Assembly (NCBI GenBank): GCA_041568735.1
Contig: JBFFZG010000009.1
Coordinates: forward strand, 1 to 38,638
Direction: 5' to 3'
DNA: 38,638 nt
From: WTJY01 sp041568735
GTDB taxonomy: Bacteria > Chloroflexota > Anaerolineae > Promineifilales > Promineifilaceae
The position numbers and the translations under genes were made by a program. The notes under the pieces are model-generated. The model was not told where the DNA came from, did no database searches, and saw nothing but the letters and a program-made list of their open reading frames with translations. The stretch's first letter is position 1; every line of letters starts with the position of its first letter. Below are positions 7,997-15,938 of this stretch, piece after piece.

Positions 7997-9277
7997 TCAG
8001 GCGCCGGCGGCCGCCTCATCCAGCACTCGGGGAAAAGAGACCTGAATGGAGGTCCCAACGCCCGGTTCGCTCTGAATATCAATTTGACCGCCCAATTTTT
8101 CACAGAACTGGCGGCAGATGTAGAGGCCGACCCCGCTCCCCTCGTACTGGCGGGTCATCGATTCGTCCCCCTGCGTGAACGGCTCAAACATGCGCTTGAT
8201 CTGGGCGCCGGTCATACCGATCCCGGTGTCGCGCACGGCAAACAGCAGCCGATCCTCCGGCTGGGCCATGACTTCGAGGTCGATGCGCCCCTGGATGGTA
8301 AATTTAGCCGCGTTGCTCAGAAGGTGGAGGAGGATCTTCCGCAGCTTCCCTTCGTCGGTCACCATCTCGTCGACCCCATCACCACAGGTGATACACAGCT
8401 GGTTGTTCTGTTCGGCCAGGAGCTCGCTGACGGTAATTTCGACCTGCTTGAGCAGGTCGGGAACGGAAAAACGGGCGATATTGAGGGAAAATTGATCTTC
8501 TTCAATGGCCGCCAGGTCGAGCAGCTGGGTGATCATGAAAAACAGGCGGTTCGAGGCCAGTTTGATCTGCGAGACATCTCGCACCCAATCGGTATGGCCA
8601 TTGCTCGCCAGATCGCGGGAGAGCAGATCGGCATACCCCAGAATGGCGCTCAGGGGGGTGCGCAGTTCGTGGGTCATGTTGGCCAGAAAAGCGCCTTTGG
8701 TGCGGTAGCCGGAGGCGATCGATTCGTCTTCTTCCATCTCCACGGCAGTCAGGCGGCCGGTCAGGCGATCGATTTCGGCTCGCAGCGTCCGATTTTCCTC
8801 GACAAGCTGCCGAATTTTTTGTGGATTGATCGTTCCTTCTGGCAGCGGATTTTTCTGGCGATCGGTCCGGCGCATGACCAGAACAGCGCTGGAGACCATA
8901 TCCTGGGCGCTGGTCGGCGCCTGGGCGATTTCGACGATAACAGGACCGTCTTCCCGCACCAGAGTGTAATGGCCGACTTCGTGGGACTGCCGGGTGAGGA
9001 CGAGATTAACCGGATGCTGCGCCGGATGGAGCCTCTCCCCGTCTACCTCGAGCGGCAGGACCTCCACAAGGGACGTGCCCAACAGGTCCAGGCGGGTCAT
9101 CCCGAGAATATCCTCGAAGGCATTGTTGCACCACTGGATCCGGCCGCGATTATCGGTCCAGACCATCGCATCTGACGACAGCATGGTGGCGATTTCCATG
9201 CGGCCGAGGACATCCCGAAGCTTGGTGACGAGCATTTCCTGTTTGAGGGTTGCGGTCTGTTTGAGCGATGTCGTCAT
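7997..9277 (-). CDS. PAS-domain sensor histidine kinase (cytoplasmic)
   Basis: A 426-residue kinase with no transmembrane segment. A PAS domain lies at about 28-136 (AMVWTDNRGRIQWCNNAFE), a coiled coil at about 152-182, and the HisKA H-box FLANMTHELRTPLSAILGY with His203. The ATPase domain has the N-box LLSNAAKF (Asn322), DTGIGM (350-355), FEPFTQGD and GSGVGLYI (380-387). It would autophosphorylate in response to a cytosolic or membrane-proximal cue sensed by PAS. The ATG overlaps the tlyA stop as ATGA, so translation is coupled to tlyA. No response regulator lies nearby, so it is an orphan kinase here. Its stop lies four bases from that of the convergent peptidase gene, with no terminator visible between them. 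Confidence 0.92.
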   Translation of the reverse strand: MTTSLKQTATLKQEMLVTKLRDVLGRMEIATMLSSDAMVWTDNRGRIQWCNNAFEDILGMTRLDLLGTSLVEVLPLEVDGERLHPAQHPVNLVLTRQSHEVGHYTLVREDGPVIVEIAQAPTSAQDMVSSAVLVMRRTDRQKNPLPEGTINPQKIRQLVEENRTLRAEIDRLTGRLTAVEMEEDESIASGYRTKGAFLANMTHELRTPLSAILGYADLLSRDLASNGHTDWVRDVSQIKLASNRLFFMITQLLDLAAIEEDQFSLNIARFSVPDLLKQVEITVSELLAEQNNQLCITCGDGVDEMVTDEGKLRKILLHLLSNAAKFTIQGRIDLEVMAQPEDRLLFAVRDTGIGMTGAQIKRMFEPFTQGDESMTRQYEGSGVGLYICRQFCEKLGGQIDIQSEPGVGTSIQVSFPRVLDEAAAGA

Positions 9278-10110
9278 GGCGTTTCTGTCTGATCGGCTGC
9301 TTCGTTTCTTTCTGTCGTCTCCGAGGCCCCCGGTTCGGGTACGAGGCTCTGGATGGCTGTGTGATGGTCGATTTCCGGCTGTTTAATCCCCCGTGAGAGC
9401 CAGCAAAGAAATTCGATATTTCCATCAGCCCCTTGAATGGAGGACAGGGCCAGTCCATGGACGGACCATCCGGATTCGATGGCGAACTGCAGGAAATTCT
9501 CGAGCACTTCCCGGTGGACGGCCGGGTCGCGCACAATGCCGCCCTTGCCGACCTGACCCCGTCCGGCTTCGAACTGGGGCTTGATGAGGGCGACCACCTG
9601 CCCGTCCGGCTTCAGCCACCCGGCGACAGCCGGCAAAACCAGCCTCAGCGAGATAAACGAGACATCGATACAGACAAAGTCGACCGGGCTGGCCAGAGAT
9701 TCGAGGTGGCGGGCATTCGTCCGCTCCATCACCACGACCCGGGGATCCTGACGCAGCTTCCAATCGAGCTGGCCGTAACCCACATCTATTGAATATACCC
9801 GGGCCGCTCCGCGCTGCAATAAGACATCGGTAAACCCCCCGGTGCAGGCCCCGACATCGGCGCAGGTGGCCCCGGCCACCGCGATGCCGAACTGGTCGAG
9901 AGCCCCTGCCAGTTTGTAGCCGCCCCGGCTGGCGTAGGGCAGGGGGTCGACCAGCCGGATCTCATCGCCTTCGGCAACCATCGTCCCGGCCTTGTCAACC
10001 ATCTGTCCGTTGACAAACACCTCGCCGGCCATGATCATCCCGCGGGCTTTCGCCCGCGTCTCGACCAGTCCTCGCGCGACGAGCATCTTATCGAGCCGAT
10101 CTTTGCTCAT
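9274..10110 (-). CDS. tlyA: TlyA family rRNA 2'-O-methyltransferase
   Basis: A 278-residue protein with an N-terminal S4 RNA-binding domain (residues 2-60, DRLDKMLVARGLVETRAKA) and an FtsJ/RrmJ-type methyltransferase domain. Seen are SRGGYKL (61-67), the SAM-binding loop DVGACTGGF (85-93), DVSFISL (149-155) and LIKPQFE (175-181). Lys66, Asp149 and Lys177 are candidate catalytic residues. Family members methylate the 2'-hydroxyl of cytidines in 16S and/or 23S rRNA and affect capreomycin sensitivity; the hemolysin name is historical. The start lies 23 bases inside the end of rmd, and the stop overlaps the kinase start, so rmd, tlyA and the kinase form one operon. The last 15 residues are a charged, likely disordered tail. 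Confidence 0.93.
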   Translation of the reverse strand: MSKDRLDKMLVARGLVETRAKARGMIMAGEVFVNGQMVDKAGTMVAEGDEIRLVDPLPYASRGGYKLAGALDQFGIAVAGATCADVGACTGGFTDVLLQRGAARVYSIDVGYGQLDWKLRQDPRVVVMERTNARHLESLASPVDFVCIDVSFISLRLVLPAVAGWLKPDGQVVALIKPQFEAGRGQVGKGGIVRDPAVHREVLENFLQFAIESGWSVHGLALSSIQGADGNIEFLCWLSRGIKQPEIDHHTAIQSLVPEPGASETTERNEAADQTETP

Positions 10111-11044
10111 TGCCCAGTTTTTCTAACCAGTGCTGCAGCACATCGGCCAGCGACTGCCGCAGGTGAATCTCCGGCTGCCAGCCGGCATCCCGCCTGATTT
10201 TATCGAAACTGCCGTAGAGGCAGGGCGTATCGGACGGCCGCATCCGCTCGGGATCGTATTCGATTTCAAGCTCGACCCCCGCCAATTCGGCCAGGGTCGT
10301 CAGCAGGTAGTGAATCGGCACCGGCTGTCCCGAACAGATCAAATAAGTATGGCCCGGCTTGCCGGCGTCGGCGAGCAGGGTATAGGCCCGGACGACATCC
10401 CGCACGTCGGTAAAATCCCGTTCAGCGTTGAGGTTGCCAACGCGCATGTGGCGGGACTGCCGGCCGAGTTTGATGGCGGCGATCTGGCTGGCGAAATCCG
10501 GCACGACAAAGCCTGGCGCCTGGTTAGGACCGATGTGATTAAAGGGGCGGGCCTCCACGATTTCCAACCCATAGCGCTGGTGGTAGATCTGAAGCATCTG
10601 GCTGGCGGCGATCTTGCTGACGGCGTAGGGGTGGTTGGGGCGCGGCTGGCTCAGACCATTGATCGGCATGGCATCGAGAGAGAGGCTGCCGTAAATATCG
10701 GCGCTGGTCACGGCGATGACGCGGGGGGAACCGAAGGCCACGGCCGCCTCGAGCAGGTGAATCGTCCCCCCGGCATTCAAGGCCAGGGTCTGGGCGGGAA
10801 TCTTCCAGGAGAGGCCGACGTCCGCCTGGCCGGCCAGGTGGTAAATCACATCCGGCCGGGCGTCCGCGACGGCCGCTTTCAGCGAGTCCGCGTCGAGCAG
10901 GTCGCCGACCAGGGGTGTAAAGGGGTAATCGCCGCCAACCTCGATCGGCCGGATAAAGCCGAATATCTCGTGTTTTTCCGCCACCAGTCGGGCCACGAGA
11001 TGGGATCCGGCAAAACCCGTTGCCCCGGTGATAAATACCCTCAT
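10088..11044 (-). CDS. rmd: GDP-4-dehydro-6-deoxy-D-mannose reductase-like NAD(P)-dependent epimerase/dehydratase
   Basis: A 318-residue extended SDR. It has TGATGFAGSHL (6-16) for the dinucleotide, HLAGQADVG (69-77), VTSADIYG (112-119) with the catalytic Ser/Thr region, and Tyr140-x3-Lys144 in YAVSK. ARPFNHIGPNQAPGFVVPDF (165-184) is characteristic of the Rmd/Gmd branch. Rmd reduces GDP-4-keto-6-deoxymannose to GDP-D-rhamnose for surface polysaccharide or glycoprotein synthesis. Its usual partner Gmd is not in the window. GGAG lies six bases before the ATG. The gene is first in the operon with tlyA and the histidine kinase, an odd functional mix. The fold is certain; the exact sugar is likely but not proven. 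Confidence 0.82.
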   Translation of the reverse strand: MRVFITGATGFAGSHLVARLVAEKHEIFGFIRPIEVGGDYPFTPLVGDLLDADSLKAAVADARPDVIYHLAGQADVGLSWKIPAQTLALNAGGTIHLLEAAVAFGSPRVIAVTSADIYGSLSLDAMPINGLSQPRPNHPYAVSKIAASQMLQIYHQRYGLEIVEARPFNHIGPNQAPGFVVPDFASQIAAIKLGRQSRHMRVGNLNAERDFTDVRDVVRAYTLLADAGKPGHTYLICSGQPVPIHYLLTTLAELAGVELEIEYDPERMRPSDTPCLYGSFDKIRRDAGWQPEIHLRQSLADVLQHWLEKLGNEQRSAR

Positions 11045-11072
11045 ACCCGCTCCAGATCAACCATAAATGGGG

Positions 11073-11078
11073 ATTATA
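11073..11078 (-). promoter_or_regulatory. -10 element for the rmd-tlyA-kinase operon
   Basis: A perfect TATAAT on the minus strand stands out in this GC-rich divergent spacer. The transcription start would be near 11066, giving a leader of about 22 bases that carries GGAG before the rmd ATG. I see no good -35 at 16-18 bases. Confidence 0.45.
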
Positions 11079-11170
11079 CCGGGTTCTCAGGCAGTTGGCA
11101 GTGCAACTCCGAGGTGAGGCAGGACCATCTCTCTATACTCACCCCCCTAGAAACTGGCCTGGAAAGCCAG

Positions 11171-11176
11171 TATACT
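11171..11176 (+). promoter_or_regulatory. -10 element of the pseudo-nucleotidyltransferase operon, close to the start codon
   Basis: TATACT at 11171-11176 ends seven bases before the ATG at 11184. If used, the mRNA would begin at or next to the start codon (leaderless). A second TATACT at 11134-11139 would give a longer leader. No clear -35 is seen for either, and only GGGG at 11177-11180 could serve as a ribosome binding site. Confidence 0.4.
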
Positions 11177-11183
11177 GGGGTAG

Positions 11184-12365
11184 ATGAAAAGACTAGACGC
11201 CCTGAAACTCTCCCAGCATATCGCGGCCCAGCTGAAAAGCGCTCTTGGAACCCGGTTCTCCGCCTACTGGATGTTCGGCAGCCTCCTGCAGAGCCACTAC
11301 GACCCCACCAGCTCGAACATCAACGGGCTTCTCATCGTGGCCGACGATACGCCGATCAATGTGGTGCGGCAGGCCTTTTGGCCCCTCTGGGAGAGCTATG
11401 GGCGGGCATTGAAACGCGGCCCACTCGTTTTAACCGAAGAGAGCTTTGCCCGCTTCCTCACCTTTTTTCCGCACACGGCGGCCCACCTGCACGAATACGG
11501 CCAGCAGGTCAACGGGCGGGCTGTCCCTCTCGCCGATCCCGGTCCGATGGATCCGGATTGGCTGCGGGCAGTCAAAGCCGGGCAGCTGCTCACCGCCTCC
11601 GCCCTTCTGGCTCCGGAGCTGCTCGACGGCGGCCGGCTGAAAGAGTCGGAGCGCATCCTCGATCGGCTCTGCCGCCAGCATCAGATCGACCGTTCCCTCC
11701 CGCTGAATCAGCAGATCGCCTGCCTGTCGGAGCTCTTTGAACAGGCTATGCCGGTCGATCTCCCGGAAGATCAACCGCCATACGGGCTCAAAGGGCTGAT
11801 CGCCATCTACGAGACCCTGGGCGATGATTTCTTCATCGTCGAAAATTCGGCGGCGATCCAATCAATCGATTTTTCAGAGGCGGTCCAGGAGCTATCAGAC
11901 CGGGAGGTCTATTCGCTGCAGGTCACGACGGCCGAGCAGTTCCGCCTGATTACCCGCGTCCTCTATCCGCTGGATATCGCCCTGCGCAGCTACCAGCGGA
12001 TCTGGGGAGATGACGTGCTGCAAGGGCTGGAAATCCCCCAGGAGGCGGTTCTGAGCCACGCCGGCCGCTTTTCCCTGGTCCTGGAAGCAGACCAGTTCCC
12101 CAATACGCTGTTCATGGTCGAAAGCAGCCCGGAATTCGACAGTAAAATGATTCACGATTTTCAAAATAAGCTGCTCAATATTCGCCTGCAAAACGACCTG
12201 CTCCACCGGCTGAAGATCAGCAGCGCCGGGGAGCCGCCGGCCCTGCCGGAGCGCACCGCCCCCCACCCCGTACGCCTCCAGGGAATCTGGGAGCAGTTCC
12301 GCTGGTGGTCCGCCTATTACGAACGACTTCTGCGAACCGAGCCGGCCACCGAACCGGCCAAATGA
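11184..12365 (+). CDS. Nucleotidyltransferase-like protein with Asn at both catalytic Asp positions (unknown function)
   Basis: A 393-residue cytosolic protein. Its N-terminus resembles the minimal nucleotidyltransferase fold: a helix, then YWMFGSLLQSHYDPTSSNIN followed by a hydrophobic strand GLLIV. In active enzymes the pattern is GS-(x)n-DxD-hhhh. Here the GS is at 32-33, but the two metal-binding Asp positions read Asn45 and Asn47. If the alignment is right, the protein is a catalytically dead pseudo-nucleotidyltransferase. The rest is helical with no family I can name, and the C-terminus (about 320-385) is charged and helical. It is first in an operon: its stop overlaps the next start as ATGA. 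The NTase assignment rests on one motif, so the function is unknown. Confidence 0.72.
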   Translation: MKRLDALKLSQHIAAQLKSALGTRFSAYWMFGSLLQSHYDPTSSNINGLLIVADDTPINVVRQAFWPLWESYGRALKRGPLVLTEESFARFLTFFPHTAAHLHEYGQQVNGRAVPLADPGPMDPDWLRAVKAGQLLTASALLAPELLDGGRLKESERILDRLCRQHQIDRSLPLNQQIACLSELFEQAMPVDLPEDQPPYGLKGLIAIYETLGDDFFIVENSAAIQSIDFSEAVQELSDREVYSLQVTTAEQFRLITRVLYPLDIALRSYQRIWGDDVLQGLEIPQEAVLSHAGRFSLVLEADQFPNTLFMVESSPEFDSKMIHDFQNKLLNIRLQNDLLHRLKISSAGEPPALPERTAPHPVRLQGIWEQFRWWSAYYERLLRTEPATEPAK

Positions 12366-13489
12366 GGGGGATGCCGGCGCTCATCCGGTTCGCCCGGAAC
12401 CGCTGGCCGTCCCTGGTTCGCATCGCCTCCTTTGTCCTTCTCCTACTCTTTATTCAACCCGCCCCGATTCTCGTCACGCTGGGACCGCCCCGTACGGTCG
12501 AGACGACGCTGCCCGTTCTGGGGGTGCATACCCGGCTGGCCGATGAAGTCGAGGAGTGGAAAATCAAGAAAACCCTGGAAATGGTGCGCGAGATGGGGGC
12601 CGCTTCGATTGTCGAATTTTTCCCCTGGGCCTATTATCATGCCGCCGACGGCGGCTTCGCCTGGGGCCACCCTGACCTCGTCGTCAATCACGCCCACAAC
12701 CAGGGGCTGCGCATCATCGCCCGGCTCGGTTTCACCCCGGATTGGGCCCGCCCGCCGGACAGCCCGCTGAATTATCTCGACGCCTCCGGCTACGACGATT
12801 TCGCCGCCTACGCCGCCGCCTTTGCCGGCCGCTACCGGGGAAAGGTCGAGGCGATCATCGTCTGGAACGAGCCCAATCTCAGCTTTGAGTGGGGTTACCG
12901 GCCGGCGACGGCCGCCGATTACGTCGATTTGCTGCGGGAGACCTATACGGCCGTCAAAGCGGTCAACCCGGATATCAGGATTCTCGGCGGTGCCCTGGCG
13001 CCAACACTGGAGCCGGCCGGTTCTCCCTGGGGGTTAAACGACCTGGTCTACCTGGACGAGATGTACCGGGCGGGGGCGGCCGACTGGATGGATGGTCTGG
13101 CCGTCCACACCTACGGCTTCAAGTTTCCACCGGAAATGGAACCCGCTCCGGACCTCCTGAACTTTCGCCGGGTCGAACTGCTGCGGGAAGTGATGGTGGC
13201 CCACGGCGACGCGGAGAGCCCAATTTACATCACCGAGATGGGCTGGAACGATCATCCCCGGTGGACACGGGCGGTGCGGCCGGGGCAGCGCATCCAGTAC
13301 ACACTCGATGCCCTGCACCACGTCGAGGACCACCTCCCCTATGTCGAAGTGGCGGCCATCTGGATGTTTCGCACACCGGCCCCTACCCGCAGCTACATGG
13401 ATTACTTCTCCCTGGTGACCCCGGAATTCATCCCACGGCCGATCTACGGTGAAATTCAACAGATGGCCCGGCCGGGGAACGGTCCATGA
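12362..13489 (+). CDS. Exported or membrane-anchored TIM-barrel glycoside hydrolase (clan GH-A type)
   Basis: A 375-residue protein. It starts at the ATG overlapping the previous stop (ATGA); an ATG at 12371 is an alternative. A basic stretch and a hydrophobic segment (about 20-40) act as a signal or anchor. The domain follows the GH5/GH39-like barrel pattern: IIVWNEPN (165-172) carries the likely acid/base Glu170, HTYGF (249-253) is the beta-6 histidine-tyrosine, and YITEMGWND (289-297) carries the likely nucleophile Glu292. AAIWMF near the end fits the beta-8 tryptophan. The enzyme probably cleaves a beta-linked glycan outside the cytoplasm; the substrate is unknown. It is translationally coupled to both the pseudo-nucleotidyltransferase and the binding lipoprotein. 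Confidence 0.82.
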   Translation: MRGMPALIRFARNRWPSLVRIASFVLLLLFIQPAPILVTLGPPRTVETTLPVLGVHTRLADEVEEWKIKKTLEMVREMGAASIVEFFPWAYYHAADGGFAWGHPDLVVNHAHNQGLRIIARLGFTPDWARPPDSPLNYLDASGYDDFAAYAAAFAGRYRGKVEAIIVWNEPNLSFEWGYRPATAADYVDLLRETYTAVKAVNPDIRILGGALAPTLEPAGSPWGLNDLVYLDEMYRAGAADWMDGLAVHTYGFKFPPEMEPAPDLLNFRRVELLREVMVAHGDAESPIYITEMGWNDHPRWTRAVRPGQRIQYTLDALHHVEDHLPYVEVAAIWMFRTPAPTRSYMDYFSLVTPEFIPRPIYGEIQQMARPGNGP

Positions 13490-14274
13490 GCGCCCCCGGC
13501 CGCCGGCCAATCTGGTTCCTGATGATTCTGGGGCTGTGCCTGCTGGCTCTGCCGGCCGCCTGCACCCGTGAAGACGACTCCCTGGCGCGAGTCGAGCGGC
13601 GCGGACGTCTGCTTGTCGGCCTTGACCCGACTTTTCCCCCTTTCGAAAATGCCGACCACGGCGAACTGGAGGGGATCGATGTCGACCTGGCCCGAGCCCT
13701 GGCGGCCAAACTGGGGGTGGAGGCGGAGTTTGTCTACTACGGCTATGACGGCCTGTACGACGCGCTGCTCACGGAGCAGGTCGACGTGCTGATCTCGGCC
13801 CTGGTGATTGACCCCGCCCGGACGAGGGACTTCGCCTACAGCGAGCCCTATTTCAATGCCGGGCAGTTCCTGGTCATCCGCGCGGCCGACCGGCCGGTGG
13901 TGACGGGTATGGCCGATTTATCCGGACGGAAGGCGGCCGTCGAACTGGGCTCCGAGGGGCACCTGCAGGCGCTGGCCTGGCAGAAAAAAGTCACCGATCT
14001 GGAAATCGCGACGCTTCCGACAGCCGACGATGCGATGTGGCTGGTGCGGCAGGAAGAAGTGGACGCCGCCCTGGCCGACCACACGAGTGCCCGACTCTAC
14101 CGGCGGCAGTTCCCGGACCTGGCGCTGGCGGCGGAGCCGGTGACGGTGGAGCCCTACGCGCTCGTGACTCGGGTGCGGGATCGAAACTTAATGAAAGCGC
14201 TGGGTGACGCGCTGGCGAGAATGCAGGAAGATGGGCAGCTGCAGGAGCTGCTCTCCCGATGGCTGGACTCTTGA
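13486..14274 (+). CDS. Family 3 solute-binding lipoprotein (amino-acid type)
   Basis: A 262-residue lipoprotein. The signal peptide ends in LPAAC with Cys26 as the lipidated residue. The mature part is a complete SBP_bac_3 domain: RGRLLVGLDPTFPPFE at its start, GIDVDLARALAAKLGV, and ISALVIDPARTRDFAYSEPY in the hinge region. Such proteins capture polar amino acids or opines for an ABC importer, or act as sensory ligand-binding parts. The start overlaps the glycosidase stop by four bases. No permease or ATPase gene follows, so it is an orphan component here. The downstream 218 bases separate it from the P450 gene, with no terminator visible. Confidence 0.9.
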   Translation: MSAPGRRPIWFLMILGLCLLALPAACTREDDSLARVERRGRLLVGLDPTFPPFENADHGELEGIDVDLARALAAKLGVEAEFVYYGYDGLYDALLTEQVDVLISALVIDPARTRDFAYSEPYFNAGQFLVIRAADRPVVTGMADLSGRKAAVELGSEGHLQALAWQKKVTDLEIATLPTADDAMWLVRQEEVDAALADHTSARLYRRQFPDLALAAEPVTVEPYALVTRVRDRNLMKALGDALARMQEDGQLQELLSRWLDS

Positions 14275-14326
14275 CTGCCCTGGATCAGGCTCAATCGATT
14301 ATTTCCCGGGAGTAGAAAAAAATCTG

Positions 14327-14404
14327 TTGAAAATCAGGATGAATTTTATTTATATCGAGGGCCGTGCGGTCGAATCAGCGCCGCAGCCTCTTGGCTTTTT
14401 GACA
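14327..14404 (+). promoter_or_regulatory. Possible promoter region upstream of the P450 gene
   Basis: The 218-base spacer 14275-14492 is AT-rich compared with its surroundings. TTGAAA (14327-14332) is followed after 17-18 bases by TTATAT/TATATC (14350-14356). A perfect TTGACA occurs at 14399-14404, but no convincing -10 follows it. I see nothing else in this spacer. Confidence 0.3.
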
Positions 14405-14492
14405 GAAAATTGGGTCCGCGATTTTTCCCCCCGGCCTTTTTCTAAGTTTGCTCTTGCGATTGGCAGCTTTCTTCTTCAAAATAGGCCCCACT

Positions 14493-15707
14493 ATGGTTCA
14501 GTCGAAACGGCAACAGCTCGACCTTTTCAGTCCGGAATTTAAAAAAGATCCCTTCCCCATTTTCAGCTATCTTCGTCACCACGATCCCATTTACTGCCAC
14601 CACGCCCCCTATGGCGCGCGCATCTGGTATATCACCCGGCACGACGACGCGGCGGCCGTCCTGAAGGACAACGAACGCTTCACCAAAGTCCCGCCCCACC
14701 AGTGGGAAGAGGCAAACCGGGAGCCGGCCGGGGTGTCTGCCATGATCAACCGCAATATGCTCTTCGCCGACCCGCCGGCCCACACCCGGCTGCGCGCGCT
14801 CGTCGGCCAGGCCTTTACCCCCCGCCGCGTGGAAGCGCTGGCCCCGCGCATCGCCGCGATCACCGCGGCCCTGCTGGATGCCAGACGGCCGGCCGGTCAG
14901 ATGGACCTCATCGCCGATTTCGCCCTTCCGCTGCCGATGCAGGTCATCATGGAGCTGCTCGGCATCCCCGATGGCGACCGGGCGCCGGTCTATGACTGGT
15001 CGAAGGCCATTATCGCCCCTGGCCGGCACGGCATCACTCTCAAGGCACGCAAACAGCGGGTGTCCGCGTTTGTCGATTACCTGCACACCCTGTTTGCCGC
15101 CCGCCGGCAGACCCCGCAGGATGACCTGATCTCCGCCCTGGTGGCTGCCGAAATGGACGGGGACCGGCTCAGCGAAGCCGAACTCTCCAGCATGGTCGCC
15201 CTCCTCTTCGTCACCGGCCACGAAACGGTCGTCAACCTCATCGGCAACGGCCTGCTGGCTCTTCTGACCCACCCCGACCAGTGGGACCGGCTGCGGGCCG
15301 ACACGACCCTGGCCGAGGCGGCCGTCGAGGAGCTGCTCCGCTACGACGGCCCGGTCGAAACGTCGACCACCCGCTGGGCCCGCACCGATCTGACCCTGCG
15401 CGGCCGGCAGATCGCGGCCGGGGATGTCATCCGCGTCGTCCTCACCTCGGCCAACCGGGACGAAAGCCGCTTTTCCCACCCCGAGGCACTCGACATCGGC
15501 CGGGATGGGCCGCCCCACCTCGCCTTTGGGCTGGGGATCCACTATTGTCTTGGGGCGCCTCTGGCCCGTCTCGAAGGGCGCCTCGCCCTCCAGGGGCTCC
15601 TCACCCTGCCGGGGCTGCGGCCGGCCGTCGACCCGGCCGGGCTCACCTGGCAGAGCGGCGTCATTTTCCGCGGGGTCGAAGCCTTTCCCGTCTGCTGGGA
15701 TCATTGA
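14493..15707 (+). CDS. Cytochrome P450
   Basis: A 404-residue soluble P450 of the bacterial CYP107-like type. The open frame reaches a TTG at 14448, but ATG 14493 has AGG seven bases before it and starts the conserved domain. Numbered from this ATG, the I-helix has VTGHETV (240-246), the K-helix EELLR carries Glu280-x2-Arg283, and the heme loop FGLGIHYCLG places the thiolate Cys at 352. HTRLR (97-101) matches the C-helix heme-propionate motif. It would hydroxylate or epoxidise a lipophilic substrate using electrons from a ferredoxin system, which is not encoded nearby. It stands alone among unrelated genes, so no pathway can be assigned. Confidence 0.95.
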   Translation: MVQSKRQQLDLFSPEFKKDPFPIFSYLRHHDPIYCHHAPYGARIWYITRHDDAAAVLKDNERFTKVPPHQWEEANREPAGVSAMINRNMLFADPPAHTRLRALVGQAFTPRRVEALAPRIAAITAALLDARRPAGQMDLIADFALPLPMQVIMELLGIPDGDRAPVYDWSKAIIAPGRHGITLKARKQRVSAFVDYLHTLFAARRQTPQDDLISALVAAEMDGDRLSEAELSSMVALLFVTGHETVVNLIGNGLLALLTHPDQWDRLRADTTLAEAAVEELLRYDGPVETSTTRWARTDLTLRGRQIAAGDVIRVVLTSANRDESRFSHPEALDIGRDGPPHLAFGLGIHYCLGAPLARLEGRLALQGLLTLPGLRPAVDPAGLTWQSGVIFRGVEAFPVCWDH

Positions 15708-15716
15708 CGCGTCAAC

Positions 15717-15745
15717 TTGCATTTCGACCACCCTTTGCGATAAAA
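15717..15745 (+). promoter_or_regulatory. Possible promoter between the P450 and pyrophosphatase genes
   Basis: TTGCAT at 15717-15722 and GATAAA/ATAAAA at 15739-15745 are spaced by 16-17 bases. The remainder of the 231-base spacer holds no gene and no terminator that I can see. Confidence 0.3.
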
Positions 15746-15938
15746 ATACAGGTGCTCACCCGGATGGACGCTCTCCTGCTGAGCCCGCTTCCCAATCGCT
15801 TCTAAATCCCCCCTGGCCACCCGCTGTCACCCGGCACTGAGGGTTCGAGGTATCGGAGCAGCTGGCGATGGCCGACCGGCTGGGCGGCCTTTGCTGCGGC
15901 AGGTCCGATTTATTCAGTCACCGAGGCACGAGATCACC

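Noticed and set aside
9274..10110. Reading TlyA as a pore-forming hemolysin
   Set aside because: The S4 and FtsJ-type methyltransferase motifs indicate an rRNA methyltransferase. The hemolysin label is historical.
10130..11740. A 536-codon plus-strand frame across rmd and the start of the next operon
   Set aside because: It overlaps two supported genes in other frames and shows no family features. GC-rich DNA has few stops, so long shadow frames are expected.
14399..14404. A perfect TTGACA as the P450 promoter
   Set aside because: No -10-like sequence lies 15-19 bases downstream, so it cannot be supported as the main promoter.
14442..15731. A 429-codon minus-strand frame opposite the P450
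   Set aside because: The P450 motifs are certain on the plus strand. The antisense peptide has no domain and looks compositionally random.
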